A program made the position numbers and the translations under genes. Shown in pieces: positions 8,136-16,892 of a DNA stretch of 64,000 bases (positions are counted from its first letter, which is position 1; each line of letters begins with the position of its first letter). Source of the DNA: JBGOTP01 sp963717075 (GTDB lineage: Bacteria; Acidobacteriota; Vicinamibacteria; Vicinamibacterales; CAVVIG01). The notes below the pieces were generated by a model that made no database searches, was not told where the DNA came from, and worked only from the letters and a program-made list of their open reading frames with translations. The stretch spans positions 868,001-932,000 of the forward strand of contig CAVQVI010000034.1 of the NCBI GenBank assembly GCA_963717075.1, given 5' to 3'.

Positions 8136-9980
8136 ATGGATTGGCTGTCGCCGGCTGAAGCACCTGCCGCACCCTCGTTCAAGAATCGAGAGCAAATCCC
8201 GGAGCGCTTCAAATGGAACCTCAGGAACATCTTCCCCGACTGGCAGGCCTGGCAGCGCGCGTACGACGAATTGGATCGGAAGATCGCCGCGTATAGCGAA
8301 CTCCACGGCACGCTCGCCGGCGGTAGCGACAAGCTCCTCGCAGCCCTCGAGCAGCGCGACGAGATAGGCCAGCTCGAGTACAAGGTGTGGTATTTCGCGT
8401 CTCTCTGGTACGACCAAGATCAGCGCGACAACGATATCAACGCGAAGCGGCAGCAGGTGCAGATCCTGTTCGCGAAGGCCGCCCAGGCGTCCTCCTGGTT
8501 CAGCCCCGAACTACTGAGCATTCCCCTCGCGACCGTGCAGGCGTGGATGGCCGCGAACGAGAAGCTGGCGGTTTATCGTTTCGAGCTGGAAGATCTGTAC
8601 CGGCAGCAAGAGCATGTGCTGGACGAGAAAGGCGAGCAGCTGCTGTCGCTCGCGAGCCGTTTCACCACCTCTCCGCACGATGCGTACGCGGCGCTGTCGA
8701 CGGCGGACTTCAAGCCTCCGACGATCCAACTGTCGAACGGCGCAGACGTGTCGCTGACCTATGGGCAGTATCGCGCGATCCTTGCCACAAACCGGAATCA
8801 GGCCGACCGTGCGGCGGCGTTCCATGCGTTTCATCAGACGTATGAGAACACGTCGAACACGTATGCGTCGCTCTACAACGGCGTGCTCCAGCGCGACTGG
8901 TTTCTCGCGCAGGCACGCGGCTACAAGAGCACGCTGGATGGAGCGTTGCACGGCAACAACATCCCGACCGCGGTCGTCGAGAACCTGATTGCCGCCACGC
9001 AGGCGGGCACGGCTCCGCTGCGTCGCTATCACCGCCTGCGCAAGCGCGTGCTGGGACTCGAGACGTATCACACGTACGACACCGTCATTCCGCTTCTCGA
9101 TTTCGACCGGAAGTATCCGTACGAGAAGGTCCTGGAGTGGCTGCCTGCTTCTGTGGCTCCGCTTGGGCCGGACTATCAGCAGCGGATGCGCCAGATGCTC
9201 GATGGCCAGTGCATCGACGTATACGAGAACCCGGGGAAGAAGAGCGGTGCGTATTCGGCGCCCGTGTACGGGGCTCCCCCCTACATGCTGCTGAACTACA
9301 ACGACACGCTCGACGCCGTGTTCACGCTGGCGCACGAGGTCGGCCACTCGATGCACACGGTGCTGGCGCATGCCCATCAGCCGTTCGCGTATGCCGGCTA
9401 CACCATCTTTGTCGCGGAAGTTCCGTCCACACTCAGTGAGGCGCTCTTCCTCGAATACATGCTGGCCCGCAGCACCGACGAGCGTGAGCGCATCGTGTTG
9501 CTCCAGCACGCCATCGATGGCATCGTGCAGACGTTCTACTCTCAGGTCCTGTTCGCCGACTACGAGCTGCAGGCACACCGTCTGGTCGAGCAGGGTAAGC
9601 CTGTCACCAGCGAGGTGCTGGGGGAGATCTACTTCGATCTGGTCAGGGCCTATCACGGTGACGCGCTCGATTATGACGAGCGCGCGAGGGTGACGTGGGC
9701 GCGTATCCCCCACTTCTACGGCATGCCGTACTACGTGTACCAGTACGCCACCTGCTTTGCGTCCAGTGCGAAACTCATCAGCCAGATGACGAGCGGGGCC
9801 GAAGGCGAGTGCGGGGCTGCCGTCGACAGGTATCTCTCGCTGCTCAAGGCGGGCGGAAGCGACCACCCCATGACGCTCTTGCAGAGGGCCGGCGTCGATC
9901 TCAGCAAGCCAGAAGCCGTGGCGGCAGTCGTCGATCAGTTGGAGACGCTGGTGACGAGACTGGAAAAGGCAGTTTCCTGA
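8136..9980 (+). CDS. pepF: Oligoendopeptidase F (M3 metallopeptidase)
   Basis: Cytosolic zinc peptidase that cuts short peptides. 614 residues from the ATG at 8136; the ATG at 8130 is equally possible. PepF N-terminal domain FKWNLRNIFPDWQAW; catalytic HEVGH at about residue 400 (TLAHEVGHSMHTVL) with the third zinc ligand E in FVAEVPSTLSEALFLEY. The typical C-terminal YYVYQYATCFASSAKL and GGSDHPMTLLQRAGVDL are present. TATCAT at 8123-8128 could be a -10 box giving a very short leader. No signal peptide. Confidence 0.92.
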   Translation: MDWLSPAEAPAAPSFKNREQIPERFKWNLRNIFPDWQAWQRAYDELDRKIAAYSELHGTLAGGSDKLLAALEQRDEIGQLEYKVWYFASLWYDQDQRDNDINAKRQQVQILFAKAAQASSWFSPELLSIPLATVQAWMAANEKLAVYRFELEDLYRQQEHVLDEKGEQLLSLASRFTTSPHDAYAALSTADFKPPTIQLSNGADVSLTYGQYRAILATNRNQADRAAAFHAFHQTYENTSNTYASLYNGVLQRDWFLAQARGYKSTLDGALHGNNIPTAVVENLIAATQAGTAPLRRYHRLRKRVLGLETYHTYDTVIPLLDFDRKYPYEKVLEWLPASVAPLGPDYQQRMRQMLDGQCIDVYENPGKKSGAYSAPVYGAPPYMLLNYNDTLDAVFTLAHEVGHSMHTVLAHAHQPFAYAGYTIFVAEVPSTLSEALFLEYMLARSTDERERIVLLQHAIDGIVQTFYSQVLFADYELQAHRLVEQGKPVTSEVLGEIYFDLVRAYHGDALDYDERARVTWARIPHFYGMPYYVYQYATCFASSAKLISQMTSGAEGECGAAVDRYLSLLKAGGSDHPMTLLQRAGVDLSKPEAVAAVVDQLETLVTRLEKAVS

Positions 9981-9998
9981 ACGGCGCGGTCCCCGAGT

Positions 9999-10406
9999 CT
10001 ACGTCGGAGTCGGTTTTTTGCCGCAGTCGACTTTGCCGATAACTGTCGCGCCATCGGCCATCACCAGGCGCGGCGCGCTGAGATTGCCATAGACCGCGCC
10101 GGTTGCCCGCAAATCGACCAGGTCCATGGCTCTCACGTTGCCCGTCACCGCGCCGTTGATCACGATGGTTTTCGCGGTCAGATCGGCCTTGACGTTCGCG
10201 CCCAGCCCAATCATCAGGCTATGGTCGCCGAGCTCAATCGAGCCCTCGACGTCGCCATCGATCGTCAAGTCTTCGGTGCTGATGACTCTCCCCTCGACGC
10301 GCACCGCCTTGCCAATCCACCCGGTGACGCGTCGCTCGGGACCTCGTACCCCTGGCTCGGCGACCTGACTGGGTTCGACTTCTTCCGCTGCCTCGACATT
10401 CATCAT
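9999..10406 (-). CDS. Bactofilin (polymer-forming, DUF583)
   Basis: 135 residues from the ATG ending at 10406. Bactofilins polymerise into filaments beneath the membrane and scaffold cell-wall or polar machinery. The text shows the right-handed beta-helix with short hydrophobic repeats: IGKAVRVEGRVISTEDLTI, GDVEGSIELGDHSLMIG, VKADLTAKTIVINGAVTGNV, GNLSAPRLVMADGATVIGKV. The N-terminal tail is acidic and disordered and the C-terminus is the short KPTPT. The start overlaps the stop of the CoA-binding gene as ATGA, so the pair is coupled. The frame is open upstream, but that is inside the neighbour. Confidence 0.88.
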   Translation of the reverse strand: MMNVEAAEEVEPSQVAEPGVRGPERRVTGWIGKAVRVEGRVISTEDLTIDGDVEGSIELGDHSLMIGLGANVKADLTAKTIVINGAVTGNVRAMDLVDLRATGAVYGNLSAPRLVMADGATVIGKVDCGKKPTPT

Positions 10407-10837
10407 TGGTCGTCCTTCGTGGGAATGTGGAGCCGCGTGTGCGTGGCTCCGATGCACTGGTTCATGACCACCATGAGCCCGCCCCCCGTTGCGCGCGTGG
10501 CCGCATCCTCGTTCGAAATGCCGTCCTGCAGCCACAAGGCCTTCGCGCCAATCCGCACCGCCTCGTCTGCGATCGGAGGGGTGTCCTCCGGCTTGCGAAA
10601 GACGTCAACGATGTCGATTGGGCCGGGTGCCTCGGCGAGCGAGGCATACGCGGGCTCCCCGAGCACGGCCGTCTCGCGCGGATTGACGGGGATCACCTTG
10701 TAGCCGACCCTCTGCAATTTCTGCATGATGACATGGGAGGACTTCCCCGGGTTAGAGGAAGCGCCGACCATGGCGATGGTGGTGGCGCTGGTCAGGAGAT
10801 TCGACAGTTCTCGGTCCGACGGGTTGACGTGGGGCAT
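10403..10837 (-). CDS. CoA-binding protein (YccU-like)
   Basis: 144 residues. Small Rossmann CoA-binding domain related to the N-terminal domain of succinyl-CoA synthetase alpha: IAMVGASSNPGKSSHVIMQ, YKVIPVNPRETAVLGEPAYASL, IDIVDVFRKPEDTPPIADEAV and KALWLQDGISNEDAA. The role of this family is not settled; binding of CoA or acyl-CoA is assumed from the fold. It is the first gene of a two-gene unit with the bactofilin, overlapping by 4 bases. Confidence 0.88.
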   Translation of the reverse strand: MPHVNPSDRELSNLLTSATTIAMVGASSNPGKSSHVIMQKLQRVGYKVIPVNPRETAVLGEPAYASLAEAPGPIDIVDVFRKPEDTPPIADEAVRIGAKALWLQDGISNEDAATRATGGGLMVVMNQCIGATHTRLHIPTKDDQ

Positions 10838-10862
10838 GCGTGTCAGCTTACACCGAGGATGC

Positions 10863-10887
10863 GCCCGGCATGCATGTCGGGCCTACG
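10863..10887. repeat. Degenerate palindromic repeat
   Basis: GCCCGGCAT / ATGTCGGGC followed by CTACG, in the orientation opposite to the copies at 5101 and 5581. It lies between the convergently placed upstream end of the CoA-binding gene and the amine oxidase-like gene. Confidence 0.6.
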
Positions 10888-10948
10888 GGTGGTGCTGACG
10901 GTGAGGTTGGCGAACAGGCTCCGGCGTGAGCCGAGGAAGTGCGAGGCG

Positions 10949-12307
10949 TTACGCCTGCAAGCTGTGGGTGGCAACAACTTCTGCCGCCGCACGGCGTCCG
11001 CTTTCGACGGCCCCGTTCATATAACCCTGCGACGTGATGCTTGTGTGTTCGCCCGCGAAGAACAGTGGGCCGGCCGGACGCGACAACCAGGCGCGGAGCG
11101 AGGGATCGAACGTCGGATCGAAGTACGCGTAACCGCCACGCGACCAGCAGTCAGACTCCCAGATCACCTGCCGCCACCCGAGAAGGTCGGTTTCGCGGGC
11201 GCCGAGCCAGTCGAGCCCGCGCACGAGTCCGTTGACGCCTGCCTTCGCCAGAATCGTCCCCGTCCCATCGCTCGCCGATCCGCCCGCGAGCAGCGCAAGA
11301 ATCCCGGCGCGCCCTCGCTGCTCCTCGTTGCCGTCCCAGACCGCTCCGAACGGCTGAGACGACCCGAAGGCTCGCGGACGCCCCGCAGCCCGCCAAGGAT
11401 GACCGGAGAATTGCAGTAGCGTCTTGGTTGCCTTCCCATAGCGGAGCCGTGAAATCGCTTCGTGCTGCTGCGGCGGCAGTGCCGGGGTGATGGGAATCCG
11501 CCGCAGGAGTGGGCACGGTAACGCGAAGACGACGTAGTCGACATGGATTTGCGACGTCTCCCTCCGGTGCTTCACGCTGGCACGCACACCCTTGCCGCGA
11601 TGTGACACGGCCACGAGCTCCGTGTCGAGCTTCAGGCGATCGCCAAGGGGCGCGGCAAGGGCGTCCGTCAGCCGGTCGTTGCCCCCTTCGATTCGATAGA
11701 CCGCCCCTGGCCCGGGTTCATCATCGGACGCAAACTGATCGACCAGTGCCAGGAGGGAGAGGTCATCGGGATCGGCGAGAAAGAAGCCCCTGAGGCCGGT
11801 CGCCGTGGCTCGAAGCTCCTCATCGGCGTTCACGCTCTGAAGCCATTCAGACACTGATCGCCGCGCGAGGTCTGCCGCGATGGGCGTGTCCCACCGCTGC
11901 TCGGCCAGCCGGTAGCGCTCGCTGAGGCCCTCCAGGCAGGTCGCGAGACGCTCCCAGCCGCGTTTCAGGTTGCGTGGCAGGATGTGCGTCCGGCCCTGGC
12001 GGTCGGGCTGAGCGTATCCCCAGCCTCCGCGCAGCACGCGGAGAAGTGTCAGCCCGAGCGCTGCGGCGAGTTGCCGAATTTCCCGGTGCCCTTCGTCGAT
12101 GAAATCGCCGCCGGCCTCGGCATGCTGCGACTCGGCAAACCCTTCGCGGAGGGTGTGCACACGGCCGCCGACCCGTGACCGTGCGTCGATGACTGTGACC
12201 GTCGCACCCATGGCGATGAGGTCTCGAGTGGCGGCCAAACCTGCAAGCCCTGCTCCCGCCACGAGAACAGACACACCGCTCAACTGACCTTCCGCGCTTC
12301 CGCTCAT
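10949..12307 (-). CDS. FAD-dependent flavin amine oxidase-like protein
   Basis: 452 residues from the ATG ending at 12307 (MSGSAEGQ). The open frame extends upstream, but homology starts only at VSVLVAGAGLAGLAATRDL, the FAD dinucleotide loop, followed by VTVIDARSRVGGRVHT, the second FAD motif of flavin monoamine oxidases. The C-terminus AGEHTSITSQGYMNGAVESGRRAA is the isoalloxazine-binding end of the same family. It probably oxidises an amine or a carotenoid-like substrate; the substrate is unknown. No signal peptide in this start. The upstream 250 bases hold a rhodanese remnant on the other strand. Confidence 0.82.
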   Translation of the reverse strand: MSGSAEGQLSGVSVLVAGAGLAGLAATRDLIAMGATVTVIDARSRVGGRVHTLREGFAESQHAEAGGDFIDEGHREIRQLAAALGLTLLRVLRGGWGYAQPDRQGRTHILPRNLKRGWERLATCLEGLSERYRLAEQRWDTPIAADLARRSVSEWLQSVNADEELRATATGLRGFFLADPDDLSLLALVDQFASDDEPGPGAVYRIEGGNDRLTDALAAPLGDRLKLDTELVAVSHRGKGVRASVKHRRETSQIHVDYVVFALPCPLLRRIPITPALPPQQHEAISRLRYGKATKTLLQFSGHPWRAAGRPRAFGSSQPFGAVWDGNEEQRGRAGILALLAGGSASDGTGTILAKAGVNGLVRGLDWLGARETDLLGWRQVIWESDCWSRGGYAYFDPTFDPSLRAWLSRPAGPLFFAGEHTSITSQGYMNGAVESGRRAAAEVVATHSLQA

Positions 12308-12357
12308 CCGTACAACTCTATTTGGGAATGGCCGCCGCGAGCGGCCAAACTTTTCAC

Positions 12358-12516
12358 ATGCTGTCAGCCGTTCTCGTCGCAGCAGCGCTCGTTGCGGGCG
12401 ACGTCCACCCTGAACAACTCGTAGAAACGGAGTGGGTTGCCGCCCACGCCAGCGATTCAAGCATCCGCCTTGTCGACATGGGCCGCGCCTCTGGGCAGGA
12501 ATTAGATGCGGCGTGA
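12358..12516 (+). pseudogene. N-terminal remnant of a rhodanese (sulfurtransferase)
   Basis: 52 codons: a signal-like start MLSAVLVAAALVAG, then HPEQLVETEWVAAHASDSS and IRLVDMG, which match the opening of secreted thiosulfate sulfurtransferases. The frame then stops at 12516. No rhodanese sequence continues in any frame before the next gene ends at 12563, so the catalytic half is missing. Unlike most broken genes in this window, this looks like a true deletion and not a single-base error. Confidence 0.5.
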
Positions 12517-12562
12517 CGCTGCCGCATCGTGATCACCGAGGTGTCTCGGTGAGTGGACTGGT

Positions 12563-13483
12563 TTACAGCTGCTCGAGGGTGTAGCCCTTCGACTTCAGCA
12601 TCTGCAGCAGTCCATCAGGGCCCACAAGATGAGCGGCACCGACGATGACGAGGGCACGGCCGCGGCGGTTGAAAAGGGCTTCGAGCTTCGGGAGCCAGTT
12701 ACGATTACGGTCGACAAGCAGGCGCTGATACATCTCCGGGTCCTTTCGCAGGTCCTGCAAGAGCAACTGCTCGACCGCAGCCACGTCGCCGGTCTTCCAG
12801 GCAGCGAGCACCTTTTCGACGCTCGCCGTCGCGGTCTCCAATTCCCTGATCGTTTCGACCAGCATCCGATCCTGCTGAGGCATGGTCATTTCGTCGAAGC
12901 GTGAAATCTGGAATTCCGTGGTCTCGAGGCCCTGAACGAGCCGTCCGTTCGCTTTCGCCAGATCGTAGAAATGCTTGTCGAGGCCCAGGTTCGGATCGAA
13001 GCCCGCGGTGGCCCAGGCGAGATTCATCAACAGGAGGGACAGCGACCACGGCTTGAACTGTTTCAGCGGTTCGATTGGCAGACCGAGCGCGGCGGCCTTC
13101 CGGCTGACCAGGTCGAATGTCGCGGGTGACACGACCTTGTCGATCGATTGTCCCGGGGGCAGCATGCCCCGGGTCAGAATCCGCAGCTGTAATTCAGGCT
13201 CCAGCATCTCGCCCATGTCGACCTCCTCGACGAGGAGATCGGCATCCTTGAACGCGGCGTCGAGTGGCGGGCTGAGCGGGTAGTAGTCCTTGCTCAAGAG
13301 ATGAACGGAGCCCATCAGATAGATGGCGGTCTGCTGCCCCGACACCTTCCACAGAAAGCTCCGAGTGGCGGCTTCTGGCAGGCGCGAGGCGCCCAGAACG
13401 GCGACCACGGCGGTCAGCAGGACGAGCGTCCTGCGACGCGCGCCGCGTGGTGATGGGGCGACGGAGCGATCGCGTAGCGGCAT
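12563..13483 (-). CDS. TraB/GumN family protein
   Basis: 306 residues. A basic start and hydrophobic stretch (about residues 17-38) form a signal peptide, so it is probably periplasmic. TraB/GumN features: IYLMGSVHLLSKDYYPL near the N-terminus, LLVEEVDMG, and the C-terminal ALVIVGAAHLVGPDGLLQMLKSKGY. The GSVH and GAAHLVG histidines are the conserved putative metal ligands of this Tiki-like fold, which includes proteases; activity in bacteria is mostly unproven. It is coupled to the upstream aminopeptidase by a TGATG overlap at 13481-13485. Confidence 0.82.
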   Translation of the reverse strand: MPLRDRSVAPSPRGARRRTLVLLTAVVAVLGASRLPEAATRSFLWKVSGQQTAIYLMGSVHLLSKDYYPLSPPLDAAFKDADLLVEEVDMGEMLEPELQLRILTRGMLPPGQSIDKVVSPATFDLVSRKAAALGLPIEPLKQFKPWSLSLLLMNLAWATAGFDPNLGLDKHFYDLAKANGRLVQGLETTEFQISRFDEMTMPQQDRMLVETIRELETATASVEKVLAAWKTGDVAAVEQLLLQDLRKDPEMYQRLLVDRNRNWLPKLEALFNRRGRALVIVGAAHLVGPDGLLQMLKSKGYTLEQL

Positions 13484-14976
13484 CAGCGGCTGGCCACCGG
13501 TGGGGTCCTGGTGCGCATAAAGGCCTCGATCTCGTCAATCGTGCGCGGCACGCGCGACGACAGGTTCACCAAGCCCGTATCCTCGAGCAGAAACGAGTCT
13601 TCGATCCGGATGCCGATGTCCGCGTACTTCCGAACGGCCGGTTCAATGCGATCCATGAGCGCGAGGTTCTCCGGCGTGCGTGGCAGATTGTCGAGCACGC
13701 TCTGCCGGATGTAAATGCCTGGCTCGATCGTGAATGCCATGCCCGGCTGCAGCGGATGGGTACGGTCGCCGACGTCGTGTACGTCGATGCCGATGTAGTG
13801 CGACGCCCCGTGCGTGTACCACATCCGGTACTGTTCTCCTCGCGTATCGGTGATGAGGCCGAGTGCGAGCAGTCCCTCCTTGATCACGTCCACGGTCTTG
13901 GAGTGAATCTGCCCCGATCGCGCGCCCGGTCTTGCCACCTTGATGGCTTCCTCCTGGGCTCGAAGGACCACGGCATAGATGTCTTTCTGTGTCTGTGTGA
14001 AGGTGCCACTGACCGGATAGGTTCTGGTGATATCGGCCGCCATGTACTGATAGTTTGAGCCGGCATCAACCAGCAGCAGATCGCCCGCCCGCATCTGGCG
14101 GTCGCCCCCGCGGTAGTGGAGGACCGTGGCATTCGGGCCGCTGCCGACGGTGGAGGGGTAGGCCCAGGAGACGGCGCCCTCGGCTCGCTGAGCGGCCTCG
14201 ATTGTCGCCTTGACTTCGTATTCGTACGTGCCAGGCCGTGCCGCGCGCATGCCCGCAAGCTGTGCGTCACTGGAAATTCTCGCGCTCTCGATGAGCAGCT
14301 GCCGTTCGTACGGCGTCTTGACGAGGCGCATGCCGGCGAGGAGCGGTGTGGCATCGGCAATCTGGAAGCCGACAAAACGTTCCCGAAGGCGGTTGCCGAA
14401 CGCCACGGTCGGACCGGGGGCATCGTTCAGAGTACGCGACTCGAGTGCGAGCGCGACGCGCGCACGGCCGGCGGCGAGCGCGTCGAAGAACGAGTTCGCC
14501 TCGGTCGTGGTGATGCTGGCACTCGGCTGCCGGTTCAACATCGCCTCCAGAAAGGGTTCGAACTGAGCGGTCGTCATCACAGTGCGAATGCCGGTCTTCG
14601 CTGCGGCTTCCTCGTGGCTGAGCAGGCGACCGTTCCAGTGCTCCTGTTCCGGATCTCTCGGCTTGACGAACAGGATTTCTCGCCGGGAAGCGTTCCCCGG
14701 CATGAGCACGAGAGCCGTATCCGGCTGCGTCAGACCGGTCAGATGGTACAGATTGCTGTCTTGCCGGTATTCATAGTCCACGTCGAGCGAATAGGTGCGG
14801 ATTGGCGCGCTGCGGAGAACAAGCAGGGTGTCCGGACCCAGCTTGTCCATGATGCGAGATCGACGCGCAACCAGGTCGTCGCTGAACGCATTCGCACCTG
14901 CCGAGGTGGCCAGCACAAGTAACGCGAGCGCGACGACCAGCGTCCGAAGGAGGGCGGAGCACCCGACCGGCTTCAT
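13483..14976 (-). CDS. Xaa-Pro aminopeptidase (M24B), exported
   Basis: 497 residues. Removes an N-terminal residue ahead of proline. A cleavable signal peptide (LLRTLVVALALLVLATSAGANA) implies a periplasmic enzyme. The aminopeptidase P N-terminal domain shows SLDVDYEYRQDSNLYHLTG; the pita-bread catalytic domain carries all five metal ligands: two Asp in LLVDAGSNYQYMAADITRTYP, His in THGASHYIGIDVHDVGD, and Glu in FTIEPGIYI and GIRIEDSFLL. It is translationally coupled to the TraB/GumN gene downstream and divergent from the hydroxylase gene at 15007. Confidence 0.92.
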   Translation of the reverse strand: MKPVGCSALLRTLVVALALLVLATSAGANAFSDDLVARRSRIMDKLGPDTLLVLRSAPIRTYSLDVDYEYRQDSNLYHLTGLTQPDTALVLMPGNASRREILFVKPRDPEQEHWNGRLLSHEEAAAKTGIRTVMTTAQFEPFLEAMLNRQPSASITTTEANSFFDALAAGRARVALALESRTLNDAPGPTVAFGNRLRERFVGFQIADATPLLAGMRLVKTPYERQLLIESARISSDAQLAGMRAARPGTYEYEVKATIEAAQRAEGAVSWAYPSTVGSGPNATVLHYRGGDRQMRAGDLLLVDAGSNYQYMAADITRTYPVSGTFTQTQKDIYAVVLRAQEEAIKVARPGARSGQIHSKTVDVIKEGLLALGLITDTRGEQYRMWYTHGASHYIGIDVHDVGDRTHPLQPGMAFTIEPGIYIRQSVLDNLPRTPENLALMDRIEPAVRKYADIGIRIEDSFLLEDTGLVNLSSRVPRTIDEIEAFMRTRTPPVASR

Positions 14977-15006
14977 GACGGCCAGTGTATCCTATGGGGA
15001 TTGGCG

Positions 15007-15690
15007 ATGAATCGAACGAAGGATTGGGCGACGACGTTTGCCCGGTTTCAGGCAGGCCGGATCCCATTCATGGGGCCCATCGCCGTCCGAGTCGCGGACT
15101 GGTCCAGACCGCAGGCGGGTCGCGCGCCGATGTTCGACGAGACCGTTCTCGAACGTCTGAGCGTTGCGCATCCGGCGGTCCCCTTCGCCGTGTACGCGCC
15201 GGCGGGTGTCTGGTTTCTCTACCGCGCCTGGGCGACCGGGCTTGATGTCTGGACGCTGGCCGCGGCATACGTTCTTGGGCTCCTGGTCTGGTCGCTCGTC
15301 GAGTACGCCGCCCACCGCGGGTCGTTTCACCACGCGCCGACCACTCCCTGGCAGGTGGCATATGGGTACTTGGTGCACGGCGTTCATCACGCCTATCCCG
15401 AGGATTCGAGGCGATGGGTCATGCCGTTGGTCGTGACGCTACCGATTGCGGGCATTCTCTACCTCGTCTTCACGCTCACGCTGGGGCGCGCCGGCGTTCC
15501 GGTGTTTGCCGGATTCATCCACGGCTATCTCACCTATGATCTGCTGCACTACTTCATGCATCGCGGTCGCATGCTGACGCCCATCGGCCGGTTCCTTCGT
15601 CAGTACCACCTCGCGCACCACTACAAATCCCCCGATCGGCACTTCGGCGTATCGTCGCCGCTGTGGGACGTGATATTCCGCACGAGGTAG
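15007..15690 (+). CDS. Fatty acid hydroxylase / sterol desaturase family membrane enzyme
   Basis: 227 residues from the ATG at 15007. Di-iron membrane hydroxylase of the fatty acid 2-hydroxylase type. All four histidine clusters are visible: EYAAHRGSFHH, HGVHHAYPED, DLLHYFMHRG and YHLAHHYKSP. Hydrophobic segments alternate with them (FAVYAPAGVWFLY, LAAAYVLGLLVWSLV, LPIAGILYLVF). The short length and the HGVHHxYPxD box resemble the catalytic domain of Scs7/FA2H, which 2-hydroxylates the N-acyl chain of ceramide. It opens a plus-strand set with the ceramide synthase and reductase candidates, 52 bases before the next start. Role in sphingolipid hydroxylation is inference from context. Confidence 0.8.
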   Translation: MNRTKDWATTFARFQAGRIPFMGPIAVRVADWSRPQAGRAPMFDETVLERLSVAHPAVPFAVYAPAGVWFLYRAWATGLDVWTLAAAYVLGLLVWSLVEYAAHRGSFHHAPTTPWQVAYGYLVHGVHHAYPEDSRRWVMPLVVTLPIAGILYLVFTLTLGRAGVPVFAGFIHGYLTYDLLHYFMHRGRMLTPIGRFLRQYHLAHHYKSPDRHFGVSSPLWDVIFRTR

Positions 15691-15742
15691 CGCGGGATGG
15701 CCCGCCTTCAAGGTGCAGGCCAACTCGCCTGACAGGGAAACC

Positions 15743-16892
15743 GTGTCGATTATCCAGGTCACGACGCCGCGGCTGATCCGTCAGTTCATCGAACTCCCAT
15801 ACACCATCTACGCCCGGCATCCGCATTGGGTGCCGCCGCTTCGACGGGACGAGCGACGGCGGTTGTCTGGCGCGCACAATCCTTTTTGGCAGCACGCCGA
15901 TCTGGCCATGTGGCTGGCGGAAGGAAACGGCCGTGTCACAGGCCGCATTGCCGCGATCGAGGATCGCCTGCACAATGAGAGACACGGCGAACGAACCACC
16001 TGGTTCGGCTTCTTTGAGGCCGAGGATGCATCGACGGCAGGAGCGCTGCTGGCGCAGGTCGAACAATGGGCTCGCGCGCGTGGCAGCACCACCGTGCGTG
16101 GACCGGCCAATCCCAGTCTCAACGAAAGTGCGGGGCTGCTCGTCGACGCATTCGATGAGGATCCCTATGTGCTCATGCCGTACAACCCCCCGCGGTATCC
16201 AGACTTTCGTCGAGGGTGCTGGCTACGCCAAGGTCAAGGATCTGCTGGCCTGGTCCATCGACACTCACGGCACCAATTGGGTGAGCGCATCGCGAGGCTC
16301 GCGGAGCGCGTCCGCAAACGCCACGGCATTCTCGTGCGTACCGTGGACATGCGGCAGTTCGACCGCGACCTGGTGCACTTGCAGACGATCTATCGGACGG
16401 CGTGGGAGAAGAACTGGGGATTCGTTCCGCCGACCGAGGAGGAGATCCGTCAATTGGCGGCGGATCTGCGTCCGATCCTGGACCCGGAGATCGCACTCTT
16501 TGCCGAGATCGACGGGACGACCTGTCGGATGCGCGATCGCCATTCCCAACGTGAATCAGGTGCTGAAGCGCATGAATGGGCGGCTCCTGCCGTTCGGAGT
16601 ATTTCATTTCCTGAGGCGGGGTTCGATCATCAATCAGGCGCGAGTGCTGCTGGTCGGCGTCGTGTCCGAGCTGCGACATATCGGGCTGTACCCGCTCCTC
16701 ACCGCGGAGATCTTCCGCCGGGGCGTCGAGCGGGGTTATCGCACGGCTGAACTCTCATGGACGCTCGAAGACAACGAAGCGGTGAACGCCGGGATCGAGG
16801 CCGCCGGCGGCCGTCGATGCAAGACGTACCGGCTTTACGAAAAGCGCTGGGATGGTCGGGAGGGGTCAGACAGAGGTCAGAGACGTGTCTGA
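15743..16892 (+). CDS. GNAT-fold acyltransferase, bacterial ceramide synthase (bCerS) candidate; three frame breaks
   Basis: About 382 residues after correction, from the GTG at 15743. The N-terminal part FIELPYTIYARHPHWVPPLRRDE, then NPFWQHADLAMWLA, GRIAAIEDRLHNERHGE and GPANPSLNESAGLLVD, define the YghO-like GNAT group. Caulobacter bCerS, which N-acylates the sphingoid base, is a GNAT-fold acyltransferase; equating the two here is inference. The frame breaks near 16209 (extra C), 16270 and 16521 (extra T). Between them the text reads on: FVEGAGYAKVKDLLAW, ERIARLAERVRKRHGILVRTVD, then VGCAIAIPNVNQVLKRM to a TGA at 16890. All parts are conserved, so assembly error is likelier than decay. The end overlaps the next gene by 8 bases. 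Confidence 0.62.

Noticed and set aside
9985..10020. Terminator between pepF and the bactofilin gene
   Set aside because: There is a T6 run, but the stem before it is only four base pairs and the sequence is inside the bactofilin 3' end.
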